Positions 1-5,297 of a stretch of DNA of 6,627 nucleotides are shown piece after piece (position 1 is the first letter of the stretch; each line of letters starts with the position of its first letter). The DNA comes from Dehalococcoidia bacterium. GTDB taxonomy: Bacteria > Chloroflexota > Dehalococcoidia > UBA2985. A model generated the notes under the pieces. The model was given only the letters and a program-made list of their open reading frames with translations. It was not told the DNA's origin and did no database searches. Where the stretch lies: assembly GCA_030740415.1 (NCBI GenBank), contig JASLXI010000050.1, positions 1 to 6,627 of the forward strand. The letters are read 5' to 3'. The position numbers were made by a program, and so were the translations under genes.

Positions 1-176
1 TCATCACCTTTCTGAGGGAGGACAAGGTCTGGTTCGCAGGCTTACAGGAGGCACATGTGATCGCCATCCTTGTGGTCCTGGTGGTGGTCCCTCTGCTGGT
101 TTATCGTGGGCGCTTGGTGTCCAGAGGTGAGGAAATCGGCCTGGCCGTGGATGTCCGCCAAGGTCGGAAGCGATAG
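1..176 (+). CDS. lgt: C-terminal fragment, probable prolipoprotein diacylglyceryl transferase (Lgt)
   Basis: Reading frame 3 is open from base 3 to a TAG at 174-176 and gives 57 residues; the 5' part lies outside the window. The fragment begins ITFLREDKVWFAGLQEAH, then has one hydrophobic helix (about residues 19-34, VIAILVVLVVVPLLVY) and a charged tail of about 23 residues ending QGRKR. A short Phe-Leu-Arg-x-Asp segment, a polar linker, a last membrane helix and a basic cytoplasmic tail is how Lgt proteins of Gram-positive and Chloroflexota type end. Lgt is an inner-membrane enzyme that moves diacylglyceryl from phosphatidylglycerol to the lipobox cysteine of prolipoproteins. The catalytic signature region is not in the window, so the name rests on the tail alone; another polytopic membrane protein is possible. 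It converges with recJ with 19 bases between stops, and no terminator hairpin is visible in that gap. Confidence 0.6.
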   Translation, partial: ITFLREDKVWFAGLQEAHVIAILVVLVVVPLLVYRGRLVSRGEEIGLAVDVRQGRKR

Positions 177-195
177 CCGCGCTAGCACTCTCCAA

Positions 196-1911
196 TCACA
201 CCCTTGTCGGCCACCCCGCTTGCCGAAAATCGTGGATTACCATGCGCATGGTCTCTCGTCCGTTCCTCTTGTTCAGCCCAACACTGTAAACCACATCCAA
301 GAACTCCATCCCCTCTTGCCATGCCTCGCTCTGACCAAAGGCCGTGGCATCCCACAATGCTCCGCCGTGCTTCAGTCTGAGCCTCAGATGCTGGCCCTGC
401 GCCCCCAAACGCGTGGCTTCCATGACCTGCACCTGCTTTGTGATGAAGACTGGCGCGGGGTTTCCTTCTCCGTACGGGGCAAGATCCTGAAGGAACTGGA
501 AGTTTTCTCCGGTGAGAGAGGTTAGGCGGACATGGGCATCAACGTTGACCGTAGGCTGTAGGGAGAGGTGGCCCAACTCTCGTTGGGCTATGGTCGTTAG
601 ACGCTCCCGCAAATCAGGGAGATTCTCTCTGGGTATTACGAAACCGGCTGCTCTTGGATGCCCCCCAAACCGGATGAATAGGTCTCGGCACTCCTCTAGG
701 GCCGACACTAGGTTGAACTCCGGAATACTCCGGGCGCTGCCCCGGCCCAGATCTCCGTCCAGGGCCACCATGACCGCCGGCCGGTAGTACTCATCCACCA
801 GTCTGCTGGCCAGCAGACCCACTATTCCCGAAGTGAACTCCTCGCTCCATAGCAACAGCAGGTGCTCAGAAGAATGGTACTGGTTTTCTGCTGCGTGGTC
901 CATCTGTGTAGTGGCGTCATCGAGCGCTTTGCCGGTGAGATCGCGTCGCTCTCGGTTCAGACGCTCCAGCTCTTTGGCTAGGGGGTGTGCTTCCTCCTGC
1001 GATGATGCGCGGAGGAGATTGTAGCTACTAATAGCGTGCTCCAGCCTGCCCGGGGCGTTGAGGCGCGGTCCTAAAACGAAGGATATGGACTCCGTATCCA
1101 GCGTCGCACCTGCCTGCCCGCCCAGACGAAGGAGTTCCTTCAGTCCTGGCCTTGGCTCTGCATTCATGGAACGCAGGCCTGCGGCCACAATGTACCTGTT
1201 CTCGCCTAACAAGGGTGTCACGTCAGTGACCGTGCCCAGCGCTGCCAGCTGGAGCAATCCTTCGTCCCACCTGTAGCCCATATGTTGAGAAAGGCCCTGA
1301 ACCAGCTTGAAGGCCAGGCCCACTCCTGCCAAGTTGGGAAACGGGTAGAACGACCCCGCCAGCTTGGGATTTACGATAGCCAGGGCGGCAGGAACCTCAG
1401 GGAGTGGGGTATGGTGGTCGGTTATGATGGTGTCCATGCCCAGGGAAGCGGCCTCCGCTACCTCTGCGGGGGAAGCGATCCCGCAGTCAACGGTGACAAT
1501 GAGGGTAACCCCCTGTTCACGCAGCGCGTTGACGGCCTGGGAGTTTAGGCCGTGCCCCTCCTTCACTCGGTGCGGCAAGTAGGGGATGACATTACCCCCC
1601 AGGTTTTCCAGCCCTTCGGCTAACAGCGCCGTACCCGTGACACCGTCGGCATCGAAATCCCCAAAGATGCCTATGGTTTCCCCGTCTGTCAAGGCCCTCT
1701 GTAAGCGAGATATAGCGTTACCCATGTCGGGGAGCAGGAGAGGGTTCTCCAGCAAGCTCTCGTCGCATGCAAGGAAAGCTTCTGCGGAGCGTAGGTCTGT
1801 GATACCGCGGTTGTGAAGAAGCTGGGCAGTCAGGGGAGAGAAGGGGGCTAGTTTCCAGCCAGCCTCCGAGGAAATTCGTGGTGTGACGTGCCATATCTTA
1901 CGGCTTAACAA
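196..1911 (-). CDS. recJ: Single-stranded-DNA-specific 5'-3' exonuclease RecJ
   Basis: A 571-residue protein, full length for the family (E. coli RecJ is 577). The N-terminus (KIWHVTPRI, then SPLTAQLLHNRGI at 25-37) matches the usual RecJ opening. DHH-domain motifs follow in order: GDFDADG at 84-90 (Asp85, 87, 89), VDCG with Asp142, DHH at 165-167, and GTVTDVTPL with Asp230. These residues bind the two catalytic metal ions. GPRLNAPGRL is at 281-290, the DHHA1 domain ends with GGH at 416-418, and an OB-fold-like tail covers about 450-565. RecJ degrades single-stranded DNA 5'-3' in RecF-pathway recombination, mismatch repair and base excision repair. The start is TTG: the frame is closed by a TAA at 1923-1921, no in-frame ATG precedes the conserved N-terminus, and AAGG (1922-1919) stands 7 bases upstream. 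It is the last gene of the fabF unit, 81 bases after the zinc-binding protein. Confidence 0.97.
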   Translation of the reverse strand: MLSRKIWHVTPRISSEAGWKLAPFSPLTAQLLHNRGITDLRSAEAFLACDESLLENPLLLPDMGNAISRLQRALTDGETIGIFGDFDADGVTGTALLAEGLENLGGNVIPYLPHRVKEGHGLNSQAVNALREQGVTLIVTVDCGIASPAEVAEAASLGMDTIITDHHTPLPEVPAALAIVNPKLAGSFYPFPNLAGVGLAFKLVQGLSQHMGYRWDEGLLQLAALGTVTDVTPLLGENRYIVAAGLRSMNAEPRPGLKELLRLGGQAGATLDTESISFVLGPRLNAPGRLEHAISSYNLLRASSQEEAHPLAKELERLNRERRDLTGKALDDATTQMDHAAENQYHSSEHLLLLWSEEFTSGIVGLLASRLVDEYYRPAVMVALDGDLGRGSARSIPEFNLVSALEECRDLFIRFGGHPRAAGFVIPRENLPDLRERLTTIAQRELGHLSLQPTVNVDAHVRLTSLTGENFQFLQDLAPYGEGNPAPVFITKQVQVMEATRLGAQGQHLRLRLKHGGALWDATAFGQSEAWQEGMEFLDVVYSVGLNKRNGRETMRMVIHDFRQAGWPTRV

Positions 1912-1918
1912 AGCATCG

Positions 1919-1922
1919 CCTT
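1919..1922 (-). promoter_or_regulatory. Ribosome binding site for recJ (supports the TTG start)
   Basis: On the minus strand AAGG lies 7 bases before the TTG at 1911-1909. It is a short match to the anti-Shine-Dalgarno sequence, but the spacing is good. An ATG at 1916-1914 is out of frame and is not the start. Confidence 0.55.
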
Positions 1923-1992
1923 ATCGTATTCTTCCTATGGGTCTTGTGTGGTTGCCCGTGTCTGCCTATTGTGGGGTTAAATGGAAAAAAGT

Positions 1993-2259
1993 TCAGTAGC
2001 CCCATCCATAGTAATCCTCGCCCAACTCATCCACATATCCGTCCAGCCCCAGTTCTGCGCTGCATTTTGGGCAGATACAATTCTTCTTTATCCCAAGCTG
2101 GGATGCCGCGGTAAAGGCACAGTTGAGGCAGGTCGGTGTTCCACACTTTCTGCAGCCTACGTGCATCCTCTGTACTTCGCTGAGGTCGGCCTCGTCTACA
2201 ATGTACCTTCGTTCCTCAAGGGCAGAGCCGCAGTGGGTGCACATTTTGGTCACGTTCAA
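1993..2259 (-). CDS. Small zinc-binding protein with four CxxC motifs, function unknown
   Basis: I do not recognise a named family. The 88-residue product has CTHC (7-10), CRKC (36-39), CLNC (44-47) and CICPKC (61-66): four CxxC pairs, enough for two zinc ions either as two ribbons or interleaved as in RING-like folds. Residues 15-33 between the first and second pair are charged, and the C-terminus is acidic and aromatic (DELGEDYYGWGY). There is no signal peptide or membrane segment, so it is probably cytoplasmic. The paired cysteine spacing is strong evidence that this strand is the coding one, although a slightly longer open frame lies opposite. The start is uncertain: TTG at 2259, GTG at 2253 or ATG at 2244, which would give MCTHCG; none has a good ribosome binding site. 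It lies 51 bases after the fabF stop, in the same reading frame, and 81 bases before recJ, so it is probably co-transcribed with both. A role in nucleic-acid or protein binding would be a guess. Confidence 0.8.
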   Translation of the reverse strand: MNVTKMCTHCGSALEERRYIVDEADLSEVQRMHVGCRKCGTPTCLNCAFTAASQLGIKKNCICPKCSAELGLDGYVDELGEDYYGWGY

Positions 2260-2310
2260 ACTTGCATCTCTGCCTAGAGCCGCATCTGTCTGCTTGTTTG
2301 TGTCCGAGCG

Positions 2311-3555
2311 CTAGCTTTCGGAGAAGCTCCTGAACGCAAGGCAGGTGTTGTGGCCCCCAAAGCCCAGGGAGTTGGAGAGGACTGCGTTTACTACACCCGT
2401 TCGAGCAGCATCGGAGATATAGTCTAGGTCACACTCAGGATCTGGGTTGTCCAGGTTGATGGTGGGTGGTATCGCGCCTCGGGAGATGGCAAGGACGCAG
2501 ATAGCTGCTTCCAGGGCGCCGCCTGCTCCCAGCAGATGCCCCGTCATGGACTTGGTTGAGCTGATGGGAGTGGTATAGGCCTCTGGGCCGAACACGGCCT
2601 TGATGGCCATGGTCTCGTACTTGTCGTTCATGGGGGTCGAGGTACCGTGGGCGTTGATGTAATCGACGGCCTTTGGCGTGAGGCCCGCCCGCTTAAGGGC
2701 GATGCTCATGGCCCTGGCTCCTCCCTCTCCTCCGGGTGAAGGCTGGGTTATATGGTGAGCGTCGGCGGTGGCACCGTGTCCTGCTAATTCCGCCAGGGGC
2801 TCGGCGCCCCTTGCCAGGGCGTGCTCCAGGCTCTCCAGGACAAGGATGCCTCCTCCCTCGCCTATGACAAAGCCGTCTCGCTTGGCATCGAAAGGTCGAG
2901 ACGCCTTCTGAGGCTCCTGGTTGCTGCGGGAAAGGGCGTTGCAGGCGTTGAATCCCGCGATTCCAATAGGGCAAATGGGAGCTTCGCTGCCGCCGGTTAT
3001 GGCTACGTCGATTTGGCCACTCCGTATGAACTCCGAGGCCTCTGCAATGGTGTCGGCACCAGTGGCGCAGGATGAAATGGCGCTGAAGTTCGGGCCCTTG
3101 GCTCCCATCATAATGGACACCCTTCCAGACGCCATATCGCCAAGCATCATGGGAACTAGGAAGGGATTCACCTTGGATGGGCCCCGCTCCAGCATGACCT
3201 GAAGTTCCTTCGAAAGAGTAAGGATTCCGCCGATGCCGCTGCCTATCATCACGGATATCCTCTCTGGCTTCTCCTTGCCCAGATCAAGCCCCGCCTTGGC
3301 TACCGCTTCCTGGGAGGCTACCGCGGCGAACTGTACAAAACGGTCCATTCTCAGGGCTTCCTTGCGCTCCAGAAAGTCCGTTGGCTCAAAGTCCTTGACC
3401 TCCGCGGCTATCTGGGTCTCAAACGGCTCCGGATCGAAGCTGCTGATGTAGTCCACGCCAGATTTCCCTGCCAGAAGGGACTCCCAGGTAGTATCCGTGC
3501 TGAGGCCCAGGGGACTGACTACTCCTATGCCGGTTACTACTACTTTTGTTCCCAA
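2311..3555 (-). CDS. fabF: 3-oxoacyl-[acyl-carrier-protein] synthase II (KAS II, FabF)
   Basis: A 414-residue condensing enzyme (E. coli FabF has 413). It joins malonyl-ACP to a growing acyl-ACP with loss of CO2 in cytoplasmic type II fatty acid synthesis. The thiolase-fold catalytic triad is complete and at almost the same positions as in E. coli: the nucleophile Cys163 in SSCATG, His303 in NAHGTSTP and His340 in KSMTGHLLGAGG, with Lys335 also present and the GFGGHN loop (398-403) near the end. The N-terminus VVVTGIGVVSPLG is the usual FabF opening. The start is TTG, because the conserved N-terminus begins right there and AAGGA stands 9 bases upstream. It is the first gene of a minus-strand unit with the zinc-binding protein and recJ. 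No acpP or other fab gene is adjacent, so this is not the usual fab cluster. A polyketide-type ketosynthase is unlikely given the length and the lack of other domains. Confidence 0.97.
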   Translation of the reverse strand: MGTKVVVTGIGVVSPLGLSTDTTWESLLAGKSGVDYISSFDPEPFETQIAAEVKDFEPTDFLERKEALRMDRFVQFAAVASQEAVAKAGLDLGKEKPERISVMIGSGIGGILTLSKELQVMLERGPSKVNPFLVPMMLGDMASGRVSIMMGAKGPNFSAISSCATGADTIAEASEFIRSGQIDVAITGGSEAPICPIGIAGFNACNALSRSNQEPQKASRPFDAKRDGFVIGEGGGILVLESLEHALARGAEPLAELAGHGATADAHHITQPSPGGEGGARAMSIALKRAGLTPKAVDYINAHGTSTPMNDKYETMAIKAVFGPEAYTTPISSTKSMTGHLLGAGGALEAAICVLAISRGAIPPTINLDNPDPECDLDYISDAARTGVVNAVLSNSLGFGGHNTCLAFRSFSES

Positions 3556-3564
3556 GGCTCTATT

Positions 3565-3569
3565 TCCTT
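3565..3569 (-). promoter_or_regulatory. Ribosome binding site that decides the fabF TTG start
   Basis: AAGGA on the minus strand, 9 bases before the TTG at 3555-3553. No ATG or GTG lies at a suitable distance, and the conserved FabF N-terminus follows directly. Confidence 0.75.
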
Positions 3570-3633
3570 ATCGAATAATCGGGATAACCCGTCAAGAGGT
3601 TTGCCCCAACTATGCGGATAGCGAATTTTGCCT

Positions 3634-3664
3634 ATTCTAACAGACTCTTCCAAGAGCTTGTAAA
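3634..3664 (-). promoter_or_regulatory. Candidate promoter for the fabF-zinc protein-recJ unit
   Basis: On the minus strand TTTACA (3664-3659) is followed after 19 bases by TAGAAT (3639-3634), each one mismatch from the sigma-70 consensus. The -10 is extended by an upstream TG with one spacer base (3642-3640). A start point near 3627 would give a leader of about 71 bases ahead of the TTG. A second pair nearer the gene, TTGACG with GATAAG 17 bases on, is weaker because its -10 would overlap the ribosome binding site. Confidence 0.5.
3641..3660. repeat. Operator-like palindrome within the fabF promoter
   Basis: On the plus strand CTCTT (3645-3649) and AAGAG (3652-3656) form a perfect inverted repeat around a 2-base centre. 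Outer CA (3641-3642) and TG (3659-3660) also match after two mismatched pairs. It falls between the candidate -35 and -10 of fabF, where a repressor could bind. I do not recognise it as the site of a known regulator. A 5-base arm can occur by chance. Confidence 0.3.
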
Positions 3665-3698
3665 GGACATTTGATAGCAGTAAATGCTGAATACCACA

Positions 3699-3707
3699 TG
3701 CTATAAT
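3699..3707 (+). promoter_or_regulatory. Extended -10 promoter for cca
   Basis: TGCTATAAT is a perfect extended -10 (TG, one base, TATAAT). No good -35 is found 16-18 bases upstream, which is common for extended -10 promoters. Transcription would start near 3714, about 21 bases before the ATG at 3735. Confidence 0.65.
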
Positions 3708-3723
3708 CACACCAGTTGCCATC

Positions 3724-3731
3724 GGGAAGGA
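3724..3731 (+). promoter_or_regulatory. Ribosome binding site for cca
   Basis: GGGAAGGA ends 3 bases before the ATG at 3735; its 5' part (GGGA) stands 7 bases away. Together with the -10 at 3702-3707 it picks this ATG over the one at 3684. Confidence 0.55.
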
Positions 3732-3734
3732 TTC

Positions 3735-4994
3735 ATGGATTTTTTGCAGCTACTGGAGGCAGGTCTCCCAGCTGAGAGATTGGCCCTTGTAAGAACGGCG
3801 GGGCAGATCGCCCGGGAAGAGGCCCTGCCCTTATACCTGGTCGGTGGAGCGATACGAGACCTGCTGCTGGGCCGACCCACGGAGGACCTAGACCTGGTGG
3901 TGGAGGGCGATGCCGAAACCCTGGCTTCCATTATTGCCAAAGGCCTTTCGGGGCAGGTGGTATCACGCTCCCAGTTTTCCACGGCTAAGGTCAAAGTGGA
4001 TGGCGTATTCCTGGATCTGATAACCGCCCGAAATGAGCACTATAGCCGGCCTGGAGCACTGCCCCAAATAGCTCACGGCACCATAGAGGAGGACCTGGTA
4101 CGTCGAGATTTTTCAATAAATGCCATGGCATTGCCCCTTCACCTGGGAGCAGGGGAGCAGCTGCTGGACCCCTTCGACGGCTATGCCGACCTTCAACGCG
4201 GCCTCATCCGAGTGCTCCACGACAAAAGCTTTACAGACGATGCCACTCGCATCATGAGGGCCGTCCGGTACGAGCAGCGGCTGAGATTTTGGCTGGACGA
4301 TGATACCGAGGCCTTGCTGCGCCGGGACCTACCTATGCTGGACGCCATAGGCGAGGACAGGTTACGTAGGGAGCTCCATCTGTGGTTTAAAGAGGAGCAT
4401 AGTGTGGAAATCCTAGCGAGGGCCGACCAGTTGGGGGTTATGGCTGCCATTTATCAACCGTTGGCTGGCTCAGGGGATACCGTACGATCGGCAATCGAGA
4501 GGACAGGGCAAAGAAATCTGGACGAACAGGTCTACGTGGGTCTTTTATCCTACCTCCTTAATCCTTCGGAGGGAGAAAGATTTATCGGGCGACTTCGCAT
4601 GCCCCATCGTTGGGCCACCGTAGTCCGGGACACTATTAATCTCAAAAGCAAGCTGTCCCGGTTCTCCGATGCCACATTTGCGACATTATCGCCAGCCCAG
4701 CTATACGAAGCCCTGGCTCCCTTCACTCCTGCGGCAGTTCAGGCATGTGCCCTGGCCATCTCAAGCGAAGAGGCTCGTCAAAACCTCATCTTATTCTTGG
4801 AAAAATTGCGCTATGCCAGGCCTTCCCTGGGGGGGAGAGACCTCATCGATCTGGGAGTGCTCCAGGGCATGGCCGTCGGAGAGATGCTGGTGAGACTGAG
4901 GTCGGCACGGCTAGACGGGGCTGTAACTAGCCGCGCCGAGGAGGTGGCGCTGGTGAAAAGCAGGCTGGCTTCACAGAATGTCCGTTTGCCCTGA
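3735..4994 (+). CDS. cca: CCA tRNA nucleotidyltransferase / poly(A) polymerase family protein
   Basis: A 419-residue class II nucleotidyltransferase that builds or repairs the 3' CCA of tRNA without a nucleic acid template. Motif A is LVGGAIRDLLLG (35-46) with the metal-binding Asp51 and Asp53 in DLDLV and a third acidic Asp94 in FLDLITARNE. RRDFSINAMAL (123-133) is the ribose-recognising motif B, DDATRIMRAVRY lies at 168-179, and EDRLRREL (207-214) is motif D, whose Asp and Arg read the incoming base. The helical C-terminal part ends with LGGRDLIDLGVLQG and MLVRLRSARLDG (about 365-394), as in long bacterial CCA enzymes. The start is ATG 3735, preceded by GGGAAGG. An upstream in-frame ATG at 3684 is rejected because it lies before the extended -10. 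Whether it adds CCA, only A or only CC, or is a poly(A) polymerase, cannot be told from the sequence. It stands alone between divergent fabF and convergent ogg. Confidence 0.9.
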   Translation: MDFLQLLEAGLPAERLALVRTAGQIAREEALPLYLVGGAIRDLLLGRPTEDLDLVVEGDAETLASIIAKGLSGQVVSRSQFSTAKVKVDGVFLDLITARNEHYSRPGALPQIAHGTIEEDLVRRDFSINAMALPLHLGAGEQLLDPFDGYADLQRGLIRVLHDKSFTDDATRIMRAVRYEQRLRFWLDDDTEALLRRDLPMLDAIGEDRLRRELHLWFKEEHSVEILARADQLGVMAAIYQPLAGSGDTVRSAIERTGQRNLDEQVYVGLLSYLLNPSEGERFIGRLRMPHRWATVVRDTINLKSKLSRFSDATFATLSPAQLYEALAPFTPAAVQACALAISSEEARQNLILFLEKLRYARPSLGGRDLIDLGVLQGMAVGEMLVRLRSARLDGAVTSRAEEVALVKSRLASQNVRLP

Positions 4995-5021
4995 ACCTGC
5001 TGGTCCTCTGGCGGGTTCAGG
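4990..5021 (+). terminator. Stem-loop over the cca stop codon, possible terminator
   Basis: CCTGAACCTGC (4990-5000) pairs with GCGGGTTCAGG (5011-5021): 11 pairs with one U-G wobble and a 10-base loop. The stop codon TGA (4992-4994) is inside the stem. The wobble becomes an A-C mismatch on the minus strand, so the hairpin is best formed in the cca transcript. The bases after it (CTAGCCCTTG) have no U run, so it may protect or end the mRNA by other means rather than act as a classic intrinsic terminator. Confidence 0.45.
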
Positions 5022-5122
5022 CTAGCCCTTGATCGTGAATGTAGAGCGAGAGTAGAGTGATCTAGAATACTACGTGCTGAGTTCGAATTCTGCATGAGGA
5101 ACAGTATCTATTAGTCGTGAGC

Positions 5123-5297
5123 CTACATAACCAACTCATTAGGAACTATCAAATAAAGTGCCACGGCCATTGCCGCGGTAGCCACCAGTCCCGCTCCGAT
5201 TGCCGGTTCAGCGCTAAAGTCCTTCGTTCCCTCCTACGGTCAACTAACATCTGCGAATATTTCCCGAATGCTTAGATGCGCAGTTTCCGCAGAAGTT
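5123..5297 (-). pseudogene. Possible relic of a small zinc-ribbon membrane protein
   Basis: Directly after the ogg stop and in the same frame, 17 codons read NFCGNCASKHSGNIRRC before a TAG at 5246-5244. This resembles the first half of a FCxNCG zinc ribbon. About 30 bases on, in another frame, a segment (5233-5126) contains DFSAEPAIGAGLVATAAMAV and continues ALYLIVPNELVM to a TAG at 5125-5123; it includes a hydrophobic stretch of about 20 residues. A CxxC head with a single membrane helix is a common small-protein layout. Here there is no start codon, the second cysteine pair is missing and the frames are separated by stops. This could be a decayed gene or chance; the helix frame also overlaps the terminator-like hairpin, whose GC-rich bases may mimic Ala/Gly/Val codons. 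Confidence 0.25.
5145..5178 (-). terminator. Intrinsic terminator-like hairpin for dinG-ogg
   Basis: On the minus strand CCGCGGC (5178-5172) pairs with GCCGTGG (5167-5161) around the tetraloop AATG: seven pairs including one G-U. After CAC comes the T-rich TTTATTTG (5157-5150). On the plus strand the wobble would be an A-C mismatch, so the structure points to minus-strand transcripts. It lies about 120 bases past the ogg stop. Confidence 0.5.

Larger units (their letters stand above)
4995..5297. other. Intergenic stretch of 303 bases without an intact gene
   Basis: Between the converging ends of cca and ogg no open frame with a start and a plausible product is present. It contains the cca stem-loop (4990-5021), a minus-strand terminator-like hairpin (5145-5178) and a possible small relic gene on the minus strand (5123-5297). 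In 5022-5122 I see nothing convincing; tRNA-like words at 5041-5048 and 5081-5090 do not fold into a tRNA. Confidence 0.6.

Noticed and set aside
174..198. Small inverted repeat TAGC-CGC-GCTA between the lgt-like gene and recJ.
   Set aside because: The stem is four pairs with a 3-base loop and no U tail; too weak to call a bidirectional terminator.
70..525. Plus-strand open frame of 151 codons running into recJ.
   Set aside because: It lies mainly opposite the 3' part of recJ, has low-complexity Trp/Pro/Arg content, and overlaps the lgt-like tail in another frame. It is an antisense shadow.
1983..1992. T6 run directly after the stop of the zinc-binding protein (minus strand), as in a terminator.
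   Set aside because: No stem precedes it, so it is not a convincing intrinsic terminator, and recJ most likely continues on the same transcript.
1981..2277. Plus-strand open frame of 98 codons opposite the zinc-binding protein.
   Set aside because: It has no ribosome binding site or recognisable feature, while the opposite strand shows four regularly spaced CxxC motifs.
3540..3722. Minus-strand open frame of 60 codons in the fabF-cca intergenic region.
   Set aside because: It overlaps the fabF start in another frame, covers both candidate promoters and shows no family features.
5031..5100. tRNA-like words: GTAGAGCG (5041-5048) resembles a D-arm and GTTCGAATTC (5081-5090) a T-loop.
   Set aside because: The T-stem pairs poorly (two mismatches, three wobbles), no anticodon stem forms at the right distance, and the spacing between the arms is about 6 bases too long for an ordinary tRNA. 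At most a decayed tRNA; chance is likely.
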